Below, in pieces: positions 46,844-56,369 of a stretch of DNA of 64,000 nt. The number at the start of each line of letters is the position of its first letter. The first letter of the stretch is position 1. The stretch is from NCBI RefSeq assembly GCF_004358695.1, contig NZ_SNAA01000002.1, positions 124,001-188,000 on the forward strand. Reading direction: 5' to 3'. The position numbers were made by a program, and so were the translations under genes. The stretch is from Palleronia sediminis (GTDB taxonomy: Bacteria; Pseudomonadota; Alphaproteobacteria; Rhodobacterales; Rhodobacteraceae). The notes beneath the pieces are model-generated. The model was not told the DNA's origin and ran no database searches. It worked only from the letters and a program-made list of their open reading frames with translations.

Positions 46844-47751
46844 CCCGCGTGACGCTTGTGGGCGTGCCGCTCGATTGCGGCAAGCGGCGGCCGGGATGCC
46901 TGATGGGGCCGGATTCGTTCCGCGTGGCGGGGCTGGCCGAGGCGCTGACGGCGCTGGGGCACGAGGTGCGCGATATCGGCAACCTCGCCCCCGGCCCGGC
47001 GCGCGAGGTGCCGGGCGCGCATCTCTACCGCGCGGGCGAGGTCGCGGCCTGGACCGAGACGCTGATCGCCACGGGCCGCGCCCTGCCCGACATGCCGATC
47101 TTCATGGGGGGCGATCACGCGCTGTCCTGCGGCAGCGTGGCGGCCATGGCGGCCCGCGCAAGCGACCGCGGTCGGCCGCTGTTCCTGCTCTGGCTCGACG
47201 CGCATAGCGATTATCACACGCTGGCGACGACGGAGTCGGGCAACCTGCATGGCTGCCCCGTGGCCTACGCGACCGGCCAGCCCGATTTCGACGGCTTCCC
47301 CGATCTGCCCGCGCGCGTCGCGCACGAGAATATCTGCATGATCGGGCTGCGCTCGGTCGATCCGTCGGAACGCGACCGCCTGGCCGGGACCGAGGCGGTG
47401 CTGCACGACATGCGCGCGATCGACGAACATGGCATCGCGGCCCCCCTGCCCGCCTTTCTCGACCGCGTGCGCGCGGCCGGGGGCGATCTGCATGTCTCGT
47501 TCGACATCGACTTCCTCGACCCGTCCATCGCGCCCGCGGTCGTCACAACCGTGCCCGGAGGCGCGACCTTCCGCGAGGCGCACCTGGTGATGGAGATGCT
47601 TTGCGAGGCGGGGCTCGTCACCTCGCTCGACCTGGTCGAGCTGAACCCCGCGCTGGACGAACGCGGCCGCTCGGCGCGTCTGATGGTCAACCTGACCGAG
47701 TCGCTGATGGGGCGAAAGATCTTCGACCGGCCGACCCGCGCCCGCGGCTAG
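46840..47751 (+). CDS. Arginase family protein
   Basis: A 303-residue ureohydrolase. The Mn-binding motifs are GGDHALSCGS, LWLDAHSDYHT and SFDIDFLDPSIAP, and the TTESGNLHGCPVAY loop matches arginase rather than agmatinase. It should hydrolyse arginine to ornithine and urea in the cytoplasm. The start overlaps the dsbB stop in ATGA. The stop overlaps the convergent thioesterase gene by four bases. No other arginine genes are adjacent. Confidence 0.9.
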   Translation: MTRVTLVGVPLDCGKRRPGCLMGPDSFRVAGLAEALTALGHEVRDIGNLAPGPAREVPGAHLYRAGEVAAWTETLIATGRALPDMPIFMGGDHALSCGSVAAMAARASDRGRPLFLLWLDAHSDYHTLATTESGNLHGCPVAYATGQPDFDGFPDLPARVAHENICMIGLRSVDPSERDRLAGTEAVLHDMRAIDEHGIAAPLPAFLDRVRAAGGDLHVSFDIDFLDPSIAPAVVTTVPGGATFREAHLVMEMLCEAGLVTSLDLVELNPALDERGRSARLMVNLTESLMGRKIFDRPTRARG

Positions 47752-48185
47752 GCGCCCGCACGCGCGGGCGGCAGCGAATAGGTCATCGAGGCACGCGCGA
47801 CCGGCGCGTCCTTCCCTTCGGAGTGGATCAGGACGTCGCCCACCGCCAGGCTCCGCCCCAGCTTGAGCAGCCGCGCCTCGCCGATCAGGTCGGCGCCCGC
47901 CTCGGGCTTGCGCATGAAATCCATGCTGCAATTCGTCGTCACAGCCAATGCCACGGGGCCGAGCCGCGACAGGATCGCGAAATAGACCGACAGATCGGCC
48001 AGCGCGAACATCGCAGGACCCGAAACGGTGCCGCCCGGCCGCAGATGCGCCGGCCGAACCTTGAGCCGGACCGAGATGCCCGCCGCGTCGAGACGCTCGA
48101 TCCCGAAATCCTCGGCCACCTGCGGAAACTCGGCCCGCAGGAACGCCTCGAGCCCGCCCGCATCCATCTTCAGCCCGTCATCCAT
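47748..48185 (-). CDS. PaaI-type hotdog thioesterase
   Basis: A 145-residue single-domain hotdog protein. The catalytic-type region HLRPGGTVSGPAMFALADLSVYFAILSRLG and TTNCSMDFMRKPEAGADLIGEARLLKLGRSLAVGDV are typical of PaaI/YbgC-like acyl-CoA thioesterases. The ATG at 48185 follows AAAGGAAAAG. A longer frame upstream reads through the palindromic repeat (MSLLFLKYPWRAG) and is rejected. It lies downstream of hflX on the same strand, separated by that repeat. Confidence 0.85.
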   Translation of the reverse strand: MDDGLKMDAGGLEAFLRAEFPQVAEDFGIERLDAAGISVRLKVRPAHLRPGGTVSGPAMFALADLSVYFAILSRLGPVALAVTTNCSMDFMRKPEAGADLIGEARLLKLGRSLAVGDVLIHSEGKDAPVARASMTYSLPPARAGA

Positions 48186-48214
48186 TCCGCTTTTCCTTTG
48201 CTGACCGGCGCGCC

Positions 48215-48281
48215 ATGGGTATTTGAGAAAGAGAAGAGACATGGGCGCGCCCTGCCCGTCTTCTCTTTTTCAAATACCCAT
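48215..48281. repeat. Palindromic dispersed repeat element
   Basis: Left arm 48215-48236 begins ATGGGTATTTGAGAAAGAG. Right arm 48260-48281 is its inverse with one mismatch, giving a 22-pair hairpin with a 23-base loop. One arm recurs at 14261-14285. It lies between hflX and the thioesterase gene, both on the minus strand, where the hairpin could terminate or stabilise RNA. Confidence 0.85.
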
Positions 48282-48287
48282 GCCCGC

Positions 48288-49541
48288 TCAAAGATCGTGG
48301 AACGCGCGGGCCTGCCGCGCCGTCCAGTTGACGGTGATCGCGATGGCGTCCTCGCGCGGCGTCTCGTCCTCGACGATCCCCTGCTCGTAGAGCCATGCGC
48401 GGCGTCGGCCCGCGTCGAAGGGCAGATCGAGCGTCCGGCGCGAGCGCGGCGCGTCGAGCGCGTCGGCCACCATCCCCAGGAGCGCCTCGACCCCCTCGCC
48501 GTCGAGCGCCGAGACGAGCGCCACGGTGTCGTGCCGGTCGGCCAGCGCCGCGAGGGCGGCCGCGCGTTCGGGCGGCAGAAGGTCGGCCTTGTTCCAGACC
48601 TCTATCATCGGCACGTCCTCGCGCACGCCGAGATCGGCCAGGATCGCCTCGACATCGGCAGCCTGCTCCTCGGTGCCGGGATGGGCCACGTTGCGGACAT
48701 GCAGGATCAGGTCGGCGGCCAGCACCTCTTCGAGCGTGGCGCGGAAGGCCGCGACGAGCTGGGTGGGCAGGTTCGACACGAAGCCCACCGTGTCCGACAG
48801 GATCACCCGCCGCCCCGTGGGCAGGTCGACCGCGCGCATGGTCGGGTCGAGCGTGGCGAAAAGCATGTCCTCGGCCATGACGCTCGCCCCCGTCACGCGG
48901 TTGAACAGCGTCGATTTGCCCGCGTTGGTATAGCCCACCAGCGCCACGATGGGGAACGGCACGCGGGCACGCGCGGCGCGGTGGAGTTCGCGGGTGCGCA
49001 CCACCTTGTCGAGCTGGCGGCGCAGGCGGACGAGCTGTTCGTCGATGGCGCGGCGGTCGGCCTCGATCTGGGTCTCGCCGGGCCCGCCCACGAATCCGAG
49101 CCCGCCGCGCTGGCGTTCGAGATGGGTCCAGGCCCGCACCAGCCGCGTGCGCTGATAGGCCAGGGCCGCCATCTCGACCTGCAAGACGCCCTCGCGCGTG
49201 CGGGCGCGGTCCGAAAAGATCTCGAGGATCAGGCCGGTGCGGTCCAGCACCTTGACCCCCCATGCCTTTTCGAGATTGCGCTGCTGCACCGGGCTGACCG
49301 GACCGTCGATCAGGACCAACCCGATCTCGTCCGCGGCGAGGCGGGTCTTGAGTTCCTCGAGCTTGCCGGTGCCGAAGAGATGGCCGGGATGGGCGCGCGG
49401 CAGGCGCACGATCTCGCCGCCCTCGACCGACAGGTCGGGCAGCGCGGCCGCGAGCGCCAGCGCCTCGTCCAGCGCGGGCTGGGCCGCGCGGCGGTCGCGG
49501 TCGGTCTGGATATCGGGGTGCAGGACCCATGCACGCATCAT
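48288..49541 (-). CDS. hflX: GTPase HflX
   Basis: A 417-residue ribosome-associated GTPase that splits stalled ribosomes. The N-terminal HflX domain (RAWVLHPDI, LFGTGKLEELKTRLA, DGPVSPVQQRNLEKAWGVKVLDRTGLILEIF, GLGFVGGPGETQIEADRR) precedes the G domain: G1 GYTNAGKS, G3 DTVGF and G4 NKAD. The start is uncertain: two adjacent ATG codons at 49541 and 49538 lack a clear ribosome site. It follows hfq on the minus strand, the usual hfq-hflX pairing. Confidence 0.93.
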   Translation of the reverse strand: MMRAWVLHPDIQTDRDRRAAQPALDEALALAAALPDLSVEGGEIVRLPRAHPGHLFGTGKLEELKTRLAADEIGLVLIDGPVSPVQQRNLEKAWGVKVLDRTGLILEIFSDRARTREGVLQVEMAALAYQRTRLVRAWTHLERQRGGLGFVGGPGETQIEADRRAIDEQLVRLRRQLDKVVRTRELHRAARARVPFPIVALVGYTNAGKSTLFNRVTGASVMAEDMLFATLDPTMRAVDLPTGRRVILSDTVGFVSNLPTQLVAAFRATLEEVLAADLILHVRNVAHPGTEEQAADVEAILADLGVREDVPMIEVWNKADLLPPERAAALAALADRHDTVALVSALDGEGVEALLGMVADALDAPRSRRTLDLPFDAGRRRAWLYEQGIVEDETPREDAIAITVNWTARQARAFHDL

Positions 49542-49596
49542 GCGGGCACAACGCGTAAGACGGCAGAGCGGTTCATCGGGGGCGCGGGCCGGAGGA

Positions 49597-49836
49597 TCAG
49601 GACACGTCGTCCCCGTCGTAGAGCTGGATCGGCTGCGAGGGCATGATGGTCGAGATCGCGCCCTTGAAGACAAGCTGGCTCTGCCCGTCGCGGCGCAGCA
49701 GGACGCAAAAATTGTCGAACCAGGTGATGACGCCCTGCAATTTCACGCCGTTGATGAGGAAGATCGTCACCGAGGTCTTGTTCTTGCGGACGTGGTTGAG
49801 AAACGTTTCCTGAAGGTTCTGCTTTTCGGCGGCCAT
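49597..49836 (-). CDS. hfq: RNA chaperone Hfq
   Basis: A 79-residue Sm-like protein. The Sm1 block ([45 protein letters not shown]) and the Sm2 block ([17 protein letters not shown]) are complete. The YKHAI-type motif of E. coli Hfq reads FKGAI here, so the His is replaced, as in other alphaproteobacteria. It binds small RNAs and mRNAs as a hexameric ring. It lies between trkH and hflX; in relatives this block follows ntrX. Confidence 0.97.
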   Translation of the reverse strand: MAAEKQNLQETFLNHVRKNKTSVTIFLINGVKLQGVITWFDNFCVLLRRDGQSQLVFKGAISTIMPSQPIQLYDGDDVS

Positions 49837-49949
49837 CGGCGATGCGTCCCTGTCCCGGTGTTCTTCTTGGCCCCGATTCCGGAGCGGTTTGGTCCCCGAG
49901 TATGCCGTCGGGTCACAGTGTTGAAAAGCGCAAAAGGCCCCCGCCCGTG

Positions 49950-51458
49950 TCAGCCGCGCCACACATCGCGGTTGAACAGGGCGATGATCGCCAGAAGCTC
50001 GAGCCGGCCGAGCACCATGGTCGCCGCGACGATGACCTGCGCGGCGGTGTTCAGCTCGCGCCAGGCGATGGCGTTCTGTCCGCCGACGGCGGCGAGCGGG
50101 CCGTTCGTTGACAGGGCCGCGACGGTGATGACCGCGGCTTCGGTAAAGCGCAGCCCCGTAAGCGCCAGCGCCGCCCAGATCGCGCCGATGGTCATGGCGA
50201 AGAGCATGAAGAAGATCCACGCGACGAAGGCGCCTTCGCGCCGCAGGCGCCGGCCCGACGATCCCGCGCCGCCCACCGAGCTCGGATGCACCAGCCGCCC
50301 CATCTCGCGCGTGCCGTGCTTGTAGAGCGCGTAGATCCGCAGAAGCTTCACCCCGCCGGCGGTGGTCGCCACGCCCCCGCCGATGATCGACAGCCCCATC
50401 AGCACCAGCCCCGGCGTCGGCAGCCCCGACCAGAACCGGGCCTGTTCGAAGGTCGAGCCCTCGAACCCGGTCGTGGTGAGGAAGGACAGCGTGGTGAACA
50501 TCGCGCCCCAGAACGCGGCCAGCGCCCGGCCGAGGTTTTCCTGCTCGTTGGTCTCGATGGCGCCGAGCCAGTGGCGCAGGAACAGGAAGCCGGGGATGGC
50601 CAGCACCAGCACCAGAGCCAGCCGGATCTCGGGATCGCGCAACAGGTAACCGCGTTCGCGCGTGATGAAATCGTTGCGGAAGGTCAGGCGCGACACGGCG
50701 AAAAAGAGAAAGACGAAGATCGCGATCTCGGGCAGGACGCCGGGGCTTTGCCAGCCGCCCGGCGCGATGCCCGAGGTCGACAGGGTCGACATGGCGATGA
50801 TCGCGCCCTCGAGCGGGGCGAGCCCCGTCATCACGAGGATCGCCCAGAGCGCCAGCGTCAGCCCGGCATAGACCGGCGCCAGCCTTGCGCCATAGCGCCG
50901 CAGGCGCATCCCCGCATCGCCCGCACGTCGTTCGCGCAGCGCCGCGCGGCCGGCGGCGGTCATGTCGGTCGAGACGACCTCGAACCCGCCGAGGTTCAGC
51001 GGCGCGAGGATCGCCAGCGCCGAGACCCAGAACAAAAGCCCCCCCATCCAGCCCACCATCGCGCGCCACAGATGCAGCGCCGAAGGCAGGCGGCCGGGCT
51101 CCGAGAACAGGCTCGCCCCCGTCGTGGTGATGGAGGAGACCATCTCGAACCAGCAGGCGAAAAAGGACGCGCCGGGGACGGATTCGTGGAACGGCACCGC
51201 CAGCATCACCGGCAGCAGCGTCAGCGCCCCCAAGAGCCCCAGAAGCTGGCCGCGCGCCCGCCTGTCCCCGCCCCGGCCAGAAACCGCGACGGCCAGCAGC
51301 AGGAACAGCATCGAGAACACGAGCCCCGAATAGAAGAAGCTGCGCGAGACATGCAGGCTGCGCACCTGGAAGGCATAGATCGCCGGCACGAACATCGCGA
51401 CCGCGCCGATCCCCTGGAGAAGCAGCAGGAAAGGCAGGGACTTGAGCCGGGCCACCAT
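49950..51458 (-). CDS. trkH: Trk potassium uptake system membrane subunit TrkH
   Basis: A 502-residue potassium channel-like protein with four M1-P-M2 repeats. The pore segments are seen as [36 protein letters not shown] and [13 protein letters not shown], each with a Gly of the selectivity filter. Its start overlaps the trkA stop, so the pair is translationally coupled. It imports potassium with TrkA as cytoplasmic gate. Confidence 0.95.
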   Translation of the reverse strand: MVARLKSLPFLLLLQGIGAVAMFVPAIYAFQVRSLHVSRSFFYSGLVFSMLFLLLAVAVSGRGGDRRARGQLLGLLGALTLLPVMLAVPFHESVPGASFFACWFEMVSSITTTGASLFSEPGRLPSALHLWRAMVGWMGGLLFWVSALAILAPLNLGGFEVVSTDMTAAGRAALRERRAGDAGMRLRRYGARLAPVYAGLTLALWAILVMTGLAPLEGAIIAMSTLSTSGIAPGGWQSPGVLPEIAIFVFLFFAVSRLTFRNDFITRERGYLLRDPEIRLALVLVLAIPGFLFLRHWLGAIETNEQENLGRALAAFWGAMFTTLSFLTTTGFEGSTFEQARFWSGLPTPGLVLMGLSIIGGGVATTAGGVKLLRIYALYKHGTREMGRLVHPSSVGGAGSSGRRLRREGAFVAWIFFMLFAMTIGAIWAALALTGLRFTEAAVITVAALSTNGPLAAVGGQNAIAWRELNTAAQVIVAATMVLGRLELLAIIALFNRDVWRG

Positions 51459-52834
51459 CAGAAAAAGTCTATCGAGACCTGGAACAGCCTCTCGACCGCG
51501 GGCACGTCGTCGGCCAGCGCGAAGATGACGATCACATCGCCCTCTTCGATACGGGTGGCGCCGGTGGGGCGGATGATGCGGTCGCCCTTGGCGACGGCAC
51601 CGACCAGCGCGCCCTCGGGAAAGTCGATCTCGCGCACGAGCTGTCCCGCGATGGGCGAGGTCGAGAGCACCTGCGCCTCGATCACCTCGGCCTCGGCGTC
51701 GCCCAGCGAATAGACCCCGCGGACGCGGCCGTGACGAATATGTTGCAGGATCGAGCTGACGGTGGTGGCGCGCGGGTTGATGTAGGCGTCGATGCCCAGC
51801 GGCTGCATCAGCGATTGCAGCGACGGGTCGTTCACGAGGCAGATCGACATGCGGCACCCGGCCTGCTTGGCGCGCACGGCCGACAGGATGTTGGTCTTGT
51901 CGTCATCGGTGACGCAGAGGACGGCATCGGCCTTGGTGATGCCCGCCTCGTTGAGCAACTCGTGGCTCAGCCCGTCGCCGTTCAGAACGATCGTGCGCTC
52001 CAGCGCATCGGCGGCGCGTTCGGCCGCGCGGCGGTCGCGCTCGATCATCTTGGAGCGGATGCGCCGCGCCGAGGTCTCGAGCTTTTTCGCCACGGCCAGC
52101 CCGACATTGCCCCCGCCGACGATCACCACCCGTTCCTGCCGGGGGTTCGGCTTGCCGAAGATGTCGAGCGCGCGATCCATGTCGTCGCGATGCGAGACGA
52201 TATAGATCTGGTCGCCCGCGAAAAGCTGGTCGCCCGGTTCGGGCGCGAAAAGCTGGCCCTTGCGGCGCACGCCCACGACAATCGCGCGCAGGGTCGAGAA
52301 CAGGTCCGTCAACTGGCGCAGCGGCGTGTTGAGCACCGGGCAATCGTCGTCGAGCACGATGCCCAGAAGCTGCACCATGCCGTCGAGGAACGGGTGCGTG
52401 TCGAAGGCGGCCGGCACGCTGAGCCGGCGCAGAGCGGCTTCGGCCACCTCGCGCTCGGGGCTGATGACCACGTCGATGGGCATGTGATCGCGCCGGTAGA
52501 GGTCGGAATAGATCGCGTCGAGATAGCTCTGCGCGCGCAGTCGCGCGATCTTGCGCGGCACGGCAAAGACCGAATGGGCCACCTGGCAGGTGACCATGTT
52601 GACCTCGTCGGAATGGGTCGCCGCGATGATCATGTCGACATCCCGCGCGCCCGCGCGGTCGAGGATGTCGGGATAGCTGGCATGGCCGACGATGCCCTGC
52701 ACGTCCAGCACCTCGGTGGCCTGGCGCACGAGATCGGCGTTGTTGTCGACCACCGTCACGTCGTTGCGTTCGCCCGACAGGTGACGGGCGATCTGCCAGC
52801 CGACCTGTCCCGCGCCGCAGATGATGATCTTCAT
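51458..52834 (-). CDS. trkA: Trk system cytoplasmic regulator TrkA
   Basis: A 458-residue protein of two RCK modules. Each has a Rossmann NAD-binding segment ([22 protein letters not shown] and [19 protein letters not shown]) and a TrkA-C domain ([26 protein letters not shown] and [28 protein letters not shown]). It gates TrkH in response to NAD(H) or ATP/ADP. It is the first gene of the minus-strand trkA-trkH-hfq-hflX block. In relatives trkA usually follows ntrX; here ntrX is 50 kb away on the opposite strand. Confidence 0.96.
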   Translation of the reverse strand: MKIIICGAGQVGWQIARHLSGERNDVTVVDNNADLVRQATEVLDVQGIVGHASYPDILDRAGARDVDMIIAATHSDEVNMVTCQVAHSVFAVPRKIARLRAQSYLDAIYSDLYRRDHMPIDVVISPEREVAEAALRRLSVPAAFDTHPFLDGMVQLLGIVLDDDCPVLNTPLRQLTDLFSTLRAIVVGVRRKGQLFAPEPGDQLFAGDQIYIVSHRDDMDRALDIFGKPNPRQERVVIVGGGNVGLAVAKKLETSARRIRSKMIERDRRAAERAADALERTIVLNGDGLSHELLNEAGITKADAVLCVTDDDKTNILSAVRAKQAGCRMSICLVNDPSLQSLMQPLGIDAYINPRATTVSSILQHIRHGRVRGVYSLGDAEAEVIEAQVLSTSPIAGQLVREIDFPEGALVGAVAKGDRIIRPTGATRIEEGDVIVIFALADDVPAVERLFQVSIDFF

Positions 52835-52906
52835 GCCGTCCGTTCCGCCATGGCCGCGATCCCGCCCGCTTTGTCACGACGGCCGCGCCGCGGCAAGGGC
52901 CGCGCC

Positions 52907-53782
52907 CTAGCCGCCGCGGCCGGGCAGTCGCGCGATCAGCGCCGAGGTGTCCCAGCGCCCGCCGCCCATGGCCTGCACGTCCTTGTAGAATTGGTCGACC
53001 AGCGCCGTCACCGGAAGCGCCGCACCGATCTCGTCGCCGGTCATGAGACAGATCGCGAGGTCCTTGCGCATCCAGTCCACCGCGAAGCCATGATCGAACT
53101 CGCGTGCCCGCATCGTCGCGGCCCGGTTCTCCATCTGCCACGAACCCGCCGCGCCCTGGCTGATGACCTCGACCACGGACTCGACGTCGAGCCCGGCGGC
53201 CTCGGCAAAGGCAAGCGCCTCGGACAGGCCCTGCAGGAGCCCGGCGATGGCGATCTGGTTGCACATCTTGGTCGTCTGTCCCGCGCCGCTTTCGCCGATG
53301 CGGCGCACGATGCGCGCGTAGCTCTCCATCACCGGCAACGCCCGGTCGAAGGCCGCCTGCTCGCCGCCGCACATGATCGACAGCTTTCCCGCCTCGGCAC
53401 CGGCCTGCCCGCCCGAGATCGGCGCGTCGACGAAGGACAGCCCGGCCGCCTCCGCCTCGGCCGACAGCTCGCGCGTGACGCGGGCCGAGACGGTGGTGTG
53501 ATCGACGAAAACCGCGCCTTCGGACATGCCGGCGAGCGCCCCCGCATCGCCGCGGCAGATGGCGCGCAGATCGTCGTCGTTGCCCACGCAGGCGAAGACG
53601 AACTCGGCCCCCTGCGCGGCCTCGCGCGGGGTGGGCGCGGTGGCGCCCCGGTGATCGCGCGCCCAGGCCTCGGCCTTGCCGGCGGTGCGGTTGTAGACCG
53701 TCACCTCATGGCCGGCCGCGGCCAGATGCCCGGCCATGGGATAACCCATCACGCCCAATCCCAGAAACGCGATCTTCGCCAT
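52907..53782 (-). CDS. 3-hydroxyisobutyrate dehydrogenase-like NAD(P)-dependent oxidoreductase
   Basis: A 291-residue beta-hydroxyacid dehydrogenase. The N-terminal FLGLGVMGYPMAGHLAAAGHEVTVYNRT gives the dinucleotide motif. FVDAPISGGQAGAEAGKLSIMCGG is the substrate loop, and the catalytic Lys lies in GAGQTTKMCNQIAIAG. The substrate could be 3-hydroxyisobutyrate, tartronate semialdehyde or succinic semialdehyde; sequence alone does not settle it. No valine-degradation genes are adjacent. It diverges from the penicillin acylase gene. Confidence 0.88.
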   Translation of the reverse strand: MAKIAFLGLGVMGYPMAGHLAAAGHEVTVYNRTAGKAEAWARDHRGATAPTPREAAQGAEFVFACVGNDDDLRAICRGDAGALAGMSEGAVFVDHTTVSARVTRELSAEAEAAGLSFVDAPISGGQAGAEAGKLSIMCGGEQAAFDRALPVMESYARIVRRIGESGAGQTTKMCNQIAIAGLLQGLSEALAFAEAAGLDVESVVEVISQGAAGSWQMENRAATMRAREFDHGFAVDWMRKDLAICLMTGDEIGAALPVTALVDQFYKDVQAMGGGRWDTSALIARLPGRGG

Positions 53783-53881
53783 GCTTCACCTCTGCGGTCA
53801 AATTGTCTAAGGCGCGAGACTACGCCGGGCCGCCGGGGGGTCAACCTGCGCGGGCCGCACGTTCGGGAACGGGACGCATCC

Positions 53882-56356
53882 ATGGCCGCAGCGATCCGCT
53901 GGCTCTTTCGCATCTTCGTGACGCTCGCCCTGCTCGCCGGGCTGGCCTCGGCGGCGCTTTACTGGTTCATGGCGCGCAGCCTGCCCGATTACGACGCCCG
54001 GCTCGAGGTTGCGGGGCTCGACGCGCCGCTCGAGATCGTGCGCGACAATTCCAACGTGCCCCATATCTTCGGCGAGACCGATGCCGACGTGTTTTTCGGC
54101 CTCGGGTTCGCCCATGCGCAGGATCGTCTGTGGCAGATGACGCTGATGCGGCGCACGGCGCAGGGCCGCCTGTCCGAGATCTTCGGTGCGCGGACCGCCG
54201 CCACCGACGAGCTGATGCGCCGGCTCGATATCTACAACCTCGCCCGGCAATCGCTGGGCGCGCAAAGCGACGAGACCATGACCGCGCTCGAGGCCTATGC
54301 CGCGGGCGTCAACGCCTGGGTGTCCGAGGTCAATACCGGCGCCCGCGGCCGCGGTGCGCCCGAATTCTGGATGTTCGAGCCGCAGATCGCGCCGTGGAGC
54401 CCGGCCGACAGCCTCGCCATGATAAAGCTGCTCGCGCTCAACCTCGGCACCCATCTCGGCGAGGAGGTCCTGCGCGCGCGCGTTTCGCTCGCGCTCGACG
54501 ATCCCGAGCGGCTGCGCGACATCCTGCCCGACGCGCCCGGACAGGGGGTTGCGGCGCTGCCCGACTATGCCGCGCTGGTCCCCGGCGCGGGCCAGGGCGC
54601 CACGCGGCTGGCCGCGGCCACGCCAGATCTCTGGCCGGTGGCCGAACGGGGGCTCGGCGGCGCGTCGAACGTCTGGGCGGCGGGGCCCACGCGCTCGGCC
54701 AGCGGCGGGACGCTTCTCGCCAACGATCCGCACCTCGCCTTTACCGCGCCGACGCTGTGGTATCTCGCCCGGCTCGAGCTGTCGTCGGGCGGGGTGATCG
54801 GGGCTACGGTTCCCGGAATGCCGCTGGTGCTGCTCGGCCGGTCCGAACGGCTGGGCTGGGGCATCACCGCCTCTTATGCCGACGACCAGGACCTGCACAT
54901 CGAAAAGGTCAATCCCGACAATCGCAACGAGCTGCTGACCCCCGAGGGGTTCAAGCCGATGCGCAGTCGCCCCTCGATCCTCAAGATCAGGGATGCCGAT
55001 CCGGTCACGCTGACGCTGCGCTGGTCCGAGAACGGGCCGATCCTGCCGCGCCGGCAGTTCGACCTGTCCGAGATCACGCCGCCCGGTCATGTCGTGTCGC
55101 TGTCCTGGACGGCGCTCTCGCCCGAGGACGGGTCGATGACGGCGGGGCTCGAACTCATGCGCGCCGGCGATGTCGATGCGGCCCTTGCCGCGGCCGAGGG
55201 GTTCGTGGCGCCGGGGCTGAACCTCGCCGTCATCGACGCCGAGCGCATCGCGATGAAGACCATCGGCGCCCTGCCCCGCCGCCGCGACGGACATGCCAGC
55301 AAGGGCCGCCTGCCCACGCCCGGCTGGATCGCGGAAAACCGTTGGGACGGCATCCTGCCCTATGACGCGAACCCCGTCTTTGCCGACCCCGCCGGCGGCA
55401 TCGTCGGCAATACCAACAACAAGGTCGTGGATCGGCCTTTTCCCCTGCATGTCTCGTATCACTGGGGCGACACGCAGCGCATCCAGCGGTGGCGGCGCCT
55501 GATGCAGAACCGCGAGGTCCATACCCGCGAAAGCTTCATGGAGGCGCAGCTCGACACCGTCAGCCCCACCGCGCGCTCGTTGCTGCCGCTGGTAGGCGCC
55601 GATCTGTGGTTCACCGGTGAGGCCGCGCCCGAAGGCACGCCCGAGAGGCTGCGCCAGCGGGCGCTTGCCCTGCTCGCGGGATGGAACGGCGAGATGAACG
55701 AGCATCTCCCCGAGCCGCTGATCTATGCCGCCTGGATGCGGGCACTGCAGACCCGGCTGATCGCCGACGATCTCGGGCCGCTCGCGGCCGAGTTCACCCA
55801 TCTCGAGCCGCTCTTCGTCGAGCGGGTGTTCCGCAACATCGACGGCGCGGCCGGGTGGTGCGACGTGGTGCAATCGGCGCGGGTCGAGACCTGCACCGAC
55901 ATGGCGCGACTGGCGCTCGATGATGCGCTGATCTGGATCGACGAGCGCTATGGCACGGCGCTGGAATCGCTGCGCTGGGGGGATGCGCACGAGGCGCTTC
56001 ACGCGCATGAGACGCTGGGCGGGATCGGAGGGATCGGGTGGTTCGCCAATATCCGTCAATCGACCTCGGGCGGCGACAACACGCTGAGCCGCGGCCTGTC
56101 GCGCGGCACCGGCACCAACCCCTTCACCAGCGTCCACGGCGCGGGATATCGCGGCATCTACGATTTCGCGGATCCCGATTCGTCGGTCTTCATCACCTCG
56201 ACCGGCCAGTCGGGCCATCCGCTGAGCCGTCATTACGACGACCTGGGGGATCTGTGGCGGCGGGGCGAATACATCCCCATGACGCTCGACCCCGATCTTG
56301 CGCGCGCCGCCGCCGTGGGCGTGACCGAGCTGATCCCGGCAGGCCGGGCGGAGTGA
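53882..56356 (+). CDS. Penicillin acylase family protein (Ntn hydrolase)
   Basis: An 824-residue precursor. A membrane or signal segment lies at residues about 8-30 (LFRIFVTLALLAGLASAALYWFM). The alpha chain follows (IVRDNSNVPHIFGETDADVFFGLGFAHAQDRLWQM). The autocatalytic cut should lie before Ser262 in GLGGASNVWA, making this Ser the N-terminal nucleophile of the beta chain. GGTLLANDPHL and the late STGQSGHPLSRHYDDLGDLWRRGEYIPM are standard. Relatives hydrolyse beta-lactam side chains or N-acyl-homoserine lactones, so a quorum-quenching role is possible. The upstream open frame is rejected because it is antisense to trkA. Confidence 0.93.
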   Translation: MAAAIRWLFRIFVTLALLAGLASAALYWFMARSLPDYDARLEVAGLDAPLEIVRDNSNVPHIFGETDADVFFGLGFAHAQDRLWQMTLMRRTAQGRLSEIFGARTAATDELMRRLDIYNLARQSLGAQSDETMTALEAYAAGVNAWVSEVNTGARGRGAPEFWMFEPQIAPWSPADSLAMIKLLALNLGTHLGEEVLRARVSLALDDPERLRDILPDAPGQGVAALPDYAALVPGAGQGATRLAAATPDLWPVAERGLGGASNVWAAGPTRSASGGTLLANDPHLAFTAPTLWYLARLELSSGGVIGATVPGMPLVLLGRSERLGWGITASYADDQDLHIEKVNPDNRNELLTPEGFKPMRSRPSILKIRDADPVTLTLRWSENGPILPRRQFDLSEITPPGHVVSLSWTALSPEDGSMTAGLELMRAGDVDAALAAAEGFVAPGLNLAVIDAERIAMKTIGALPRRRDGHASKGRLPTPGWIAENRWDGILPYDANPVFADPAGGIVGNTNNKVVDRPFPLHVSYHWGDTQRIQRWRRLMQNREVHTRESFMEAQLDTVSPTARSLLPLVGADLWFTGEAAPEGTPERLRQRALALLAGWNGEMNEHLPEPLIYAAWMRALQTRLIADDLGPLAAEFTHLEPLFVERVFRNIDGAAGWCDVVQSARVETCTDMARLALDDALIWIDERYGTALESLRWGDAHEALHAHETLGGIGGIGWFANIRQSTSGGDNTLSRGLSRGTGTNPFTSVHGAGYRGIYDFADPDSSVFITSTGQSGHPLSRHYDDLGDLWRRGEYIPMTLDPDLARAAAVGVTELIPAGRAE

Positions 56357-56369
56357 GCGAAAGGCGCGC

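Noticed and set aside
51731-53881. A long in-frame extension upstream of the penicillin acylase
   Set aside because: It runs antisense through trkA and the dehydrogenase gene; the ATG at 53882 begins the signal segment.
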